A DNA stretch of 64,000 nt, taken from assembly GCF_040409955.1 (NCBI RefSeq), contig NZ_CP123384.1, forward strand, positions 1,470,001-1,534,000, written 5' to 3'. Below, piece after piece: positions 57,678-64,000 of this stretch; positions within the stretch are counted from its first letter, which is position 1, and each line of letters begins with the position of its first letter. The translations under genes and the position numbers were made by a program. Below the pieces are notes generated by a model that saw nothing but the letters and a program-made list of their open reading frames with translations, ran no database searches and was not told the origin of the DNA. The stretch is from Salipiger sp. H15. GTDB taxonomy: Bacteria; Pseudomonadota; Alphaproteobacteria; Rhodobacterales; Rhodobacteraceae.

Positions 57678-58292
57678 ATGGCGAACCATCTCTACCAGGG
57701 TGACCTGCCGGACGGGCTCGATCTCGGATCGGTCGTGGCGATCGATTGCGAGACCATGGGGCTCAACCCGCACCGCGACCGGCTCTGTGTCGTGCAACTG
57801 TCGGGCGGCGACGGCGACGCGCATCTCGTGCAGATCGCCCGCGGCCAGGACGTGGCCCCGAACCTCTGCCGCCTGCTCGAGGATCCGCAGGTGCTGAAGC
57901 TTTTCCACTTCGGCCGGTTCGACATCGCCGTGCTCTTCCAGAGCTTCGGCGCGCTTGCGGCGCCGGTCTATTGCACCAAGATCGCCAGCCGGCTGGTGCG
58001 CACCTACACCGACCGGCACGGGCTGAAGAACCTCACCCATGAGCTGCTCGGGGTCGATATCTCGAAGCAGCAGCAATCGAGCGACTGGGGCGCGCCCGAG
58101 CTGAAACCCGCGCAGCTCGACTACGCGGCCTCGGACGTGCTGCACCTGCACCGGCTGCGCGAGGTGCTCGACGCCATGCTCGCGCGCGAAGGTCGTGCCG
58201 AGATTGCCCAGGCCTGCTTCGACTTCCTTCCGACCCGCGCGAAGCTCGACCTCGCCGGCTGGCCGGACACCGACATCTTTGCGCATGTCTGA
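57678..58292 (+). CDS. rnd: Ribonuclease D-like 3'-5' exonuclease (short form)
   Basis: A 204-aa DEDDy exonuclease. Motif I is AIDCETMGL (Asp, Glu near 23-25), motif II HFGRFDIAVL (near 77-86), and motif III is YAASDVLHL (near 152-160). The C-terminal HRDC domains of E. coli RNase D are absent, so this is the catalytic core only, as is common in Rhodobacterales. It trims the 3' ends of structured RNA. lptC follows after three bases, so it is cotranscribed with LPS transport genes. Confidence 0.9.
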   Translation: MANHLYQGDLPDGLDLGSVVAIDCETMGLNPHRDRLCVVQLSGGDGDAHLVQIARGQDVAPNLCRLLEDPQVLKLFHFGRFDIAVLFQSFGALAAPVYCTKIASRLVRTYTDRHGLKNLTHELLGVDISKQQQSSDWGAPELKPAQLDYAASDVLHLHRLREVLDAMLAREGRAEIAQACFDFLPTRAKLDLAGWPDTDIFAHV

Positions 58293-58295
58293 CCG

Positions 58296-58895
58296 ATGGT
58301 GCAGCGCGGCGACACATATTCGAGGCTGATTGCCTGGCTGAAGATCCTGCTGCCGCTCGTGGCGCTGGCCTCGCTGTCGACGCTGTTCCTGCTGTCGCGC
58401 GGCTCGCAGACCTCGCAGGACCTGCCCTTTGCCGAGGGCAGCGTGCCGGATTCCGCCGCCGTCCAGGCGCCGCATTACGCCGGGACCACGGCGCGGGGCG
58501 ACGCGATCACCATGACCGCCGCACGCGCCCGACCGATCGCCGGCTCGAGCGGCGAGCTGGAGGCCGACGCCTTTTCGGCCACGATGGACATGGCGGATGG
58601 CAGCCGCCTGACGCTCGACGCCGACCTCGCGACGATCCGCGAGGACGGGGAGGGGGCGCTGCTCGAGGACAAGGTCCGCATCACCAGTTCGACCGGCTAC
58701 GTGATGGAGACCGAGAAGATGCGCACCGCGCTCGACCGGATCGACGCCGAGACGCTCGCGCCGGTCAGCGGCGAGGGTCCCGCGGGCTCGTTCACCGCCG
58801 GTCGGCTGAAAATCACTTCCTCTGCGGAAGGCAATGACGTGCAACTGCTTTTCACGGATGGCGTGAAGCTGATATACGATCCGAAACGAGAGTGA
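58296..58895 (+). CDS. lptC: LPS export protein LptC
   Basis: LptC (199 aa) is a bitopic inner-membrane protein that passes lipopolysaccharide from LptB2FG to LptA. It has one N-terminal membrane segment (about 10-33) and then a periplasmic beta-jellyroll. Sequence identity in this family is low, so the order lptC-lptA-lptB is strong support. It follows rnd by three bases, and lptA follows after seven. Confidence 0.88.
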   Translation: MVQRGDTYSRLIAWLKILLPLVALASLSTLFLLSRGSQTSQDLPFAEGSVPDSAAVQAPHYAGTTARGDAITMTAARARPIAGSSGELEADAFSATMDMADGSRLTLDADLATIREDGEGALLEDKVRITSSTGYVMETEKMRTALDRIDAETLAPVSGEGPAGSFTAGRLKITSSAEGNDVQLLFTDGVKLIYDPKRE

Positions 58896-58902
58896 GTTCA
58901 TC

Positions 58903-59415
58903 ATGGTCCGCACCGCCATAACGACGATTGCGCTACTTGCCTGGGCCGGCCTTGCCGCGGCGCAGGGCACGCAGGTCGCGTTTGGCGGCATGACCCAGGA
59001 CACCAGCGCCCCGGTCGAGGTGACCGCGGACCAGCTGGAGGTGAACCAGGGCGACGGCACCGCGCTCTACACCGGCGACGTGGTGATCGGGCAGGGCGAG
59101 ATGCGCCTTGCCGCGCCGCGCGTGCTGATCGTCTACGCCGAGGGCCAGAACGGCGAGCAGGGGCGGATCCAGCGCATGGAGGCGACCGGCGGCGTCACGC
59201 TGGTCAGCGGCAAGGAAGCCGCCGAGGCCGAGCGCGCCGACTACGACATCGACGCCGGCACCGTGGTGATGACCGGCAAGGTCCTGCTCACGCAGGGCAG
59301 CAACGCGCTGACCTCCGAACGGATGGTGGTGAACCTCCGGGACGGGACGGCCCAGATGGCCGGGCGGGTCCAGACGATCATCAACCAGGGCGGCAGCGGG
59401 CAAGGACAGAACTGA
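58903..59415 (+). CDS. lptA: LPS transport periplasmic protein LptA
   Basis: LptA (170 aa) forms the periplasmic bridge for lipopolysaccharide. It has a signal peptide (about 1-20, ending AAA) and then an OstA-like beta-jellyroll: VEVTADQLEVNQGDGTALYTG-like near 38-58, with repeated strands through 165. Its stop overlaps the lptB ATG (TGATG). Confidence 0.92.
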   Translation: MVRTAITTIALLAWAGLAAAQGTQVAFGGMTQDTSAPVEVTADQLEVNQGDGTALYTGDVVIGQGEMRLAAPRVLIVYAEGQNGEQGRIQRMEATGGVTLVSGKEAAEAERADYDIDAGTVVMTGKVLLTQGSNALTSERMVVNLRDGTAQMAGRVQTIINQGGSGQGQN

Positions 59416-60173
59416 TGGCACGCCCCCAACTTACAGTGACCGAAGGCAGCCAGGGCCTGCGGGTCGATCACCTGCGCAAGAGCTACCGCAAGCGCACGGT
59501 CATCCGCGACGTGTCGCTCAAGCTCGACCGGGGCGAGGTCGTCGCGCTGCTCGGGCCGAACGGCTGCGGCAAGACCACCACCTTCTACTCGATTGCCGGG
59601 CTGGTGAACCCCGAGGGCGGGCAGGTCACCATCGACGGGCGCAACGTGACCTTCATGCCGATGTACCGCCGCGCGCGGCTCGGCATCGGCTACCTGCCGC
59701 AGGAGAAGTCGATCTTCCGCGGCCTGTCGGTCGAGGACAACATCGCCGCGGTGCTCGACATCGCCGAGAGCGACCGCCACCGCCGCCGCGAGCGGCTGGA
59801 GGAACTGCTGGGCGGCTTCTCGATCGAGCACCTGCGCCGGGCGCCCGCGCTGGCCCTTTCGGGCGGTGAGCGGCGCCGTGTCGAGATCGCACGCTGCCTT
59901 GCCGCGAATCCCAAGTACCTGCTGCTCGACGAGCCTTTCGCCGGGGTCGACCCGATCAGCGTCGGTGACATCCGCCATCTCGTCGCCGACCTGAAGAAGC
60001 GTGGCATCGGCGTGCTGATCACCGACCATAACGTTCGCGAGACGCTAGAGATCGTGGACCGCGCCTACATCCTCCACGATGGGCAGGTGCTGATGTCCGG
60101 AACCCCCGCCGAAGTGGTCCAGAACGAAAACGTGCGGCGCGTTTACCTTGGTGAGAATTTCCGCATCAGCTGA
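59415..60173 (+). CDS. lptB: LPS export ABC transporter ATPase LptB
   Basis: LptB (252 aa) powers extraction of lipopolysaccharide from the inner membrane with LptF and LptG, which are not in this window. Walker A GPNGCGKT is at 47-54, the signature LSGGERRR is near 152-159, and Walker B LLLDEPF is near 174-180. It overlaps lptA by one base. The 251-base gap after it has a promoter candidate for hpf and no gene. Confidence 0.96.
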   Translation: MARPQLTVTEGSQGLRVDHLRKSYRKRTVIRDVSLKLDRGEVVALLGPNGCGKTTTFYSIAGLVNPEGGQVTIDGRNVTFMPMYRRARLGIGYLPQEKSIFRGLSVEDNIAAVLDIAESDRHRRRERLEELLGGFSIEHLRRAPALALSGGERRRVEIARCLAANPKYLLLDEPFAGVDPISVGDIRHLVADLKKRGIGVLITDHNVRETLEIVDRAYILHDGQVLMSGTPAEVVQNENVRRVYLGENFRIS

Positions 60174-60238
60174 AGCGATTCTCCGAGAGATTCCGCCTAT
60201 TCTGCCGTCACGGCCCTGCGACAGATCATTGACAAGTC

Positions 60239-60268
60239 GGGGGATGCTGACCTCAAATGAAGGTATGA
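60239..60268 (+). promoter_or_regulatory. Possible promoter of hpf-ptsN
   Basis: TTGACA (60239-60244) with TCAAAT (60263-60268) after 18 bases. The -35 is perfect and the -10 weak. A stress sigma factor is possible but not shown. Confidence 0.35.
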
Positions 60269-60424
60269 CGCTCCGTTATTCTGCATCTCCGGAACTCGCG
60301 TCCCCTGAGGAGAGGGACCCCCGGAACCTTTCTGCAGCGGGCTTGCGTCACCCCTGATCCGCACCACATCTGAGGCAGCCCTCGGGCTGGATGCGATACG
60401 GATCCAAAGAGAGAAGGAACAAAG

Positions 60425-60991
60425 ATGCGCTATCAGATCACGGGTAAGCAGATCGATATCGGCGACGCGCTCCAAACCCATGCCAAGCAGGAACTTGGCG
60501 GGGTTTTCGGCAAGTACTCCGGGCGTCCGACCGATGCGAGTATCACCTTTTCCAAGAGTGCGCATGAATACGTCTGCGAGGTAACCGTCCACCTCTCGAC
60601 AGGCCTGACCACCTCGGCGAAGGACAAGGCCACCGAGATCTATTCCGCCTTCGATGGCTGCGCGGAGAAGATCGACAAGCAACTGCGTCGTTACAAGCGC
60701 CGGCTGAAGGATCATCACAAGGATCGCGTGGAGCCCGTTGAACTCCACAACGCGGCCTCGTATATCCTCGCGCGCGAAGAGGACTCGCACGACGACAATG
60801 AGCCCGAAACGCTGCAGCCCATCATCGTGGCGGAGATGGAGACGAAAATCCCGTCTCTGACCGTGGGCGAAGCCGTTATGCAGATGGAACTGGCCGGAGC
60901 CCCCGTGCTGGTCTTTCGCAATGAGAAGAAGGATGGCGTGAACGTCGTTTATCGGCGTGAAGACGGCAATATCGGCTGGATCGATCCGTAA
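60425..60991 (+). CDS. hpf: Ribosome hibernation promoting factor, long form
   Basis: A 188-aa long HPF. The N-terminal S30AE domain (about 1-105) binds the small subunit in stationary phase, and the C-terminal domain (about 130-188) drives dimerisation of 70S ribosomes into 100S. The C-terminal hallmark VNVVYRREDGNIGWIDP is intact. AGAGAAGG precedes the ATG. The order hpf-ptsN is common in Proteobacteria. rpoN, often upstream, is not here. Confidence 0.95.
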   Translation: MRYQITGKQIDIGDALQTHAKQELGGVFGKYSGRPTDASITFSKSAHEYVCEVTVHLSTGLTTSAKDKATEIYSAFDGCAEKIDKQLRRYKRRLKDHHKDRVEPVELHNAASYILAREEDSHDDNEPETLQPIIVAEMETKIPSLTVGEAVMQMELAGAPVLVFRNEKKDGVNVVYRREDGNIGWIDP

Positions 60992-61045
60992 GGAGCAGAG
61001 CAGCCGGTGGATCGGCGCCTTCGAGCAGACAGTAAAGGGCGGTCA

Positions 61046-61510
61046 ATGACCTTTCTTGAACTCCTGAAACCGCAGGCCGTGAAGGTCATCGGTGCGGCTA
61101 GCAGCAAGAAGCGGCTGATGCATGACATCGCCGAGCTTGCCGAATCCGCCTATGGCATTCACGCCGCCTCGGCGGTGGAGGCTCTGATGGAACGCGAAAG
61201 CCTCGGTCCCACGGGCGTGGGCCATGGCGTGGCGCTTCCGCACGCGCGAATCCCCGGCATCGACCAGGTACACGGCGTGTTCATCCTGTTGGAGAAACCC
61301 GTCGAGTTCGAGGCGGTGGACCGGCAACCGGTGGATATCATCTTTGCCCTCTTCGCCCCGGAGGACGCGGGGGTCGAGCACCTCAAGGCGCTGGCACTGG
61401 TGTCCCGCTCGCTGCGCGACGCGGCGCTCTGCACCAAGCTGCGGGCCAACCCCGATCCGTCGACGCTCTACGCCGTGCTGACCGAGGACCGCTCGTCGCA
61501 GGCGGCCTGA
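61046..61510 (+). CDS. ptsN: Nitrogen PTS enzyme IIA
   Basis: EIIA-Ntr (154 aa) is the phosphoryl acceptor of the regulatory PTS, which links nitrogen and potassium status to gene control. The phosphorylated His66 lies in GVALPHARIPG. The start at 61046 (MTFLELLKPQAVKV) matches family length and has AAAGGG upstream; a GTG at 61007 is in frame but gives an odd N-terminal extension. It ends at a good terminator. Confidence 0.95.
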   Translation: MTFLELLKPQAVKVIGAASSKKRLMHDIAELAESAYGIHAASAVEALMERESLGPTGVGHGVALPHARIPGIDQVHGVFILLEKPVEFEAVDRQPVDIIFALFAPEDAGVEHLKALALVSRSLRDAALCTKLRANPDPSTLYAVLTEDRSSQAA

Positions 61511-61533
61511 GCCGACCAGTCAGGACTTTCCGG

Positions 61534-61566
61534 AAGGAGCGGGCCGCAGGGTCCGCTCCTTTTTCG
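61534..61566 (+). terminator. Terminator after ptsN
   Basis: AAGGAGCGG / CCGCTCCTT (61534-61561) followed by TTTTCG. Confidence 0.88.
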
Positions 61567-61601
61567 TTGGGACCAGGAGGGCGCGTGTTCGGCCGGCTCG
61601 G

Positions 61602-63032
61602 TCAGCGCCAGTCGCCGAAGCCGAACATCAGGTAGTCGCGCTGGTAGGCCTCGCGGGCAAGCTCCTCAAGCGTCGCGTCGTAGATGTCCGCGAGCGCATG
61701 GGGCCCGGTGCTCTCGGGCAGCTCCGGCTCGGGCGGCGCGGCATGGCCCACCTGCATGGCAAGCGCCGGCAGGTAGACCGCCATCTCCTCCTCGCGCACG
61801 ATCATGTCGGGCAGGGTGAGCTCGGCCATGCCCTGCAGGCACTGCGCCTGCGACGCCCAGTGCCCGTCCACCCGCACCGCCGTCTGGCCGGACAGGTTCG
61901 CCTTGAGGAAGATCAGGAAGGCGGCAAAGGCGTCGCGGTGCTGGGCAAGACTGTAGCCGGGGCCGGGCGCCCCCTCGGGCAGCGGCAGGCCATGGCTGCG
62001 CACCAGCGTCTTGCGGATGCCCCGGAAGCTGCCGGGCTCGACTGAGAGGATGCGCCTGCAGAAAACCTCGTGCGCGCGGGCCAGCGGGTGGCGGATGACG
62101 GTGAAGCTGCGGTGCCCGGGACGGGCGCGCTTCCACTGGCGCAGCTCCTTCTGGCTGAACTCGCCGGCAAGCGTCTCGTCCGGCACGCCGTCGAGTGCAG
62201 AGAGCCAGCGTCGCACCGTGCCGGTCGGGCCGGACTGGATCGGCATGTAGAGCAGCCGCGTCTCCGCCGCGGCGACGTAGGAGGGCACCACCGGCCCGCG
62301 GCGCGGCTCGAAATTGGGTGTACGCGAGAGGTTGAACCTGTCGAGCCGGGTCAGCGCGCGCTCCATCTCCTCGGCATTGGCGACCTTCTCCGCGACGGGC
62401 TCGGGGTTCTGCCGCTTGAGCTTGCCGTCGAGCGCCTCGAGCCGGGAGCGGACGCCGAGCCATTTCGCCAGCCCGTTCATCACGCCCACGTCCTGCAGGT
62501 CCTCGTAGGCGACGTAGAAGGCGGTCTGCCCGCCCACCTGCAGCGCGGTCATGAGATGGACCTGGAACTCCTGCAGGCGCGCGAGATGCGCCTCGAATTC
62601 CCCGGCGTCGAACTCGGCGAGGGCGTCCTTGCGCTTGCTGACGTTGGTCAGCTTCCACTGGCCTGTGGCCTGGGCGATCTTCCAGCTGACGTAACTTTCG
62701 ACCGGGTTGCGGGTCAGCACGATCTTGGCGATGCGCTCTTCGTCCAGAAGCGCTTGCAGCACCCGCGGGTCGTGGTCGTGGAAGAAGCGGAAGCCGCCCA
62801 TGCCGCCCGGGGTCTGCGTCCGGATCACCTGCAGCAGGTGCAGCGGATCGGCGTCACGTTCGGCCAGGCTCACGCCGAGGATCTCCGCCGAGTTCGGATA
62901 GCCGATGAAGTGCGGGTTGAACGCCTCGCCATGGCAGGTGACGCCGTCGAGCGCGTTGAGGTTGGCCTCGAGGAAGTTCGAGCCGGTGCGCATCTCGGCA
63001 AAGACGACGAAACTGTCGAAACGGTCGGACAT
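61602..63032 (-). CDS. Two-domain sulfotransferase-like protein
   Basis: A 476-aa protein. The N-terminal half (about 5-240) resembles NodH/Stf0-type sulfotransferases: a phosphosulfate loop EMRTGSNFLE (13-22) and a 3'-phosphate segment VLTRNPVESYVS (105-116). The C-terminal half (about 255-470) shows a second, weaker set: LLYMPIQSGPTGTVRRWL-like (260-277) and FTVIRHPLARAHEVF (310-324), as in the carbohydrate sulfotransferase group. It would move sulfate from PAPS to a sugar or peptide; the acceptor is unknown. No membrane segment is seen. It lies six bases after an unrecognised gene, so they form an operon. Confidence 0.8.
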   Translation of the reverse strand: MSDRFDSFVVFAEMRTGSNFLEANLNALDGVTCHGEAFNPHFIGYPNSAEILGVSLAERDADPLHLLQVIRTQTPGGMGGFRFFHDHDPRVLQALLDEERIAKIVLTRNPVESYVSWKIAQATGQWKLTNVSKRKDALAEFDAGEFEAHLARLQEFQVHLMTALQVGGQTAFYVAYEDLQDVGVMNGLAKWLGVRSRLEALDGKLKRQNPEPVAEKVANAEEMERALTRLDRFNLSRTPNFEPRRGPVVPSYVAAAETRLLYMPIQSGPTGTVRRWLSALDGVPDETLAGEFSQKELRQWKRARPGHRSFTVIRHPLARAHEVFCRRILSVEPGSFRGIRKTLVRSHGLPLPEGAPGPGYSLAQHRDAFAAFLIFLKANLSGQTAVRVDGHWASQAQCLQGMAELTLPDMIVREEEMAVYLPALAMQVGHAAPPEPELPESTGPHALADIYDATLEELAREAYQRDYLMFGFGDWR

Positions 63033-63038
63033 GAAAAC

Positions 63039-64000
63039 TCAGTTCTTCACAAGGTAGGGCTTGCGCGCGGGCGAGCTGCTGGGACGGGGCGCGGGTTCGA
63101 CCGGGAAATCGCCCATGAGATAGGGATGCATCCCCTGGTTCTTGAGGTTCTGCAGGAAGCGCCCGAAGCCGGTGAGGTCCTGCATGACCGGCGCCTCGGC
63201 AAAGCGGCGGGGGTCCTTCTGGCCGATCTCGTCGACGACCAGCTGCAGCGGCTCCATCGGCGCCTCGATGAACTCGGCCATGGTCCAGATGCGGATGCGG
63301 GCCTTGGCCTCGGGCGAGCGCAGCTGGTCTAGCAGCTGGTGCTCGGCCTTCTGCAGGATGGCGGCCTCGGCGCGGAGCATGGCGAAGTCGCCGCCCGAGC
63401 GGAAGAGCGGCACCGCCCAGGCCCCCGAGATGACGCTGATCTGCGCATTGGGGTCGCGCGCGAGGTCCCACATGACATGGGGCGAGTCGCCCGGCCCGAA
63501 CTGGAAGCATTGCCGCGTGCCTCGGGTGTTCCAGATGAGGTTCGTCAGGAACGCCCTGTGATTCCAGTCGCGCAGCTCGGCCGTGTCGGGAAGCGCGCCG
63601 TTCAGCACCCGCTGGCCCTCGGCGAACTCGGCCCGCGCGGGCGCAAAGAGATGGCCGTGGACCTGCGCCCCGGTCGCGCGCGAGAGCCAGGGCTCGAACT
63701 CCTCGAAGAGTTCGGAAAACCCCTGGAAGACCGAGTAGCGCGTCGCGGTCACGCCGTTCTCCCAGCCGCGGTTGGGAAAGCGCGACTGCATGTAGAGCCC
63801 GGCGCGGCCGCGCGTGCGGCGGTCCACCGCCCTGGCAAAGACGCGGTCGATCTTGCCGGGGCTCGGCTCCTGCCGGTTCGCGGCGCTGTCGGAGGGGCTC
63901 AGGAAGGCCTGGTAGAGCCGGTCGGCATGGGGCCAGATCTTGCGGGCGACGAAACAGTCCGAGCGGCGCAGGAGCTGCAGGTGATCGTCGTAGAAGATGT
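63039..64000 (-). CDS. Unrecognised protein, partial (5' end outside window)
   Basis: The open frame runs from the stop at 63039 to the right edge without an upstream stop, so at least 320 residues are visible and the start is outside. A GTG near 63827 is not the likely start, because sequence above it (QAFLSPSDSA, KIDRVFARAV) is equally protein-like. I do not recognise the family. It has many Trp, His and Arg residues, no membrane segment and no clear P-loop. The tail is proline/serine-rich. The six-base spacing to the sulfotransferase gene suggests a joint role. Confidence 0.75.
   Translation of the reverse strand, partial: IFYDDHLQLLRRSDCFVARKIWPHADRLYQAFLSPSDSAANRQEPSPGKIDRVFARAVDRRTRGRAGLYMQSRFPNRGWENGVTATRYSVFQGFSELFEEFEPWLSRATGAQVHGHLFAPARAEFAEGQRVLNGALPDTAELRDWNHRAFLTNLIWNTRGTRQCFQFGPGDSPHVMWDLARDPNAQISVISGAWAVPLFRSGGDFAMLRAEAAILQKAEHQLLDQLRSPEAKARIRIWTMAEFIEAPMEPLQLVVDEIGQKDPRRFAEAPVMQDLTGFGRFLQNLKNQGMHPYLMGDFPVEPAPRPSSSPARKPYLVKN

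Overview
The window is high-GC DNA from an alphaproteobacterium, most likely a member of the Rhodobacterales (Roseobacter/Paracoccus-type). The reasons are an rRNA operon ending 23S-5S-initiator tRNA, an alphaproteobacterial initiator tRNA with a weakened anticodon stem, an Irr-type iron control element in front of mbfA, a class III alcohol dehydrogenase close to the ribosomal clusters, and an lptC-lptA-lptB-hpf-ptsN run. The species cannot be named from the sequence alone. There is no prophage, insertion sequence or CRISPR array, and most of the window is core chromosome.

Layout. 1-1967: 3' half of a 23S rRNA gene, 5S rRNA, initiator tRNA-Met and a terminator. 2083-7632 (all minus strand): an accessory block with a coiled-coil membrane protein, a three-gene operon (SARP/BTAD-like regulator, PAP2/vanadium-haloperoxidase-like protein with an (Asn-Arg)11 tract, S8 subtilisin-like peptidase) and a small secreted protein built of three repeats. 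7918-20937: secE-nusG-rplK-rplA, a DUF2798-like membrane protein, then rplJ-rplL-rpoB-rpoC. 21102-22801: a convergent pair, a DMT-family transporter and a rhamnosyltransferase-like protein. 22909-44316: the long translation cluster, rpsL-rpsG-fusA-tuf, S10, spc and alpha operons, with secY and adk. It is interrupted by a 2-oxoglutarate/Fe(II) oxygenase gene between rplP and rpmC and by a BLUF blue-light sensor between adk and rpsM. 44493-56013: housekeeping and stress genes, namely glutathione-dependent formaldehyde dehydrogenase, a K+ channel/GNAT/NYN operon, a TetR regulator divergent from the iron exporter mbfA, polA, an adenosine kinase-like gene overlapping nth, an Ada-like alkyltransferase and an OmpA-like lipoprotein. 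56095-61510: an exopolysaccharide sugar transferase, a promoter-bearing gap, rnd, lptCAB, hpf and ptsN. 61602-64000 (minus strand): a two-domain sulfotransferase and an unrecognised gene that runs off the right edge.

The large ribosomal region is cut into several transcription units. Good -35/-10 pairs lie before secE, rpsL, rpmC and rplO, with weaker ones before rplJ, rpsJ, rplB and rpsM, and strong hairpins lie inside the classical operons. Three of the four best share a TATACG -10 and all four have 17-bp spacing. At rpsJ and rplB the predicted promoter is followed within a few bases by a terminator-like hairpin, which suggests attenuation.

The most attractive leads are the regulator/PAP2/subtilase operon, the three-repeat secreted protein, the oxygenase next to the L16 gene (L16 is a known hydroxylation target in other bacteria), the zinc-ribbon K+ channel operon and the double sulfotransferase.
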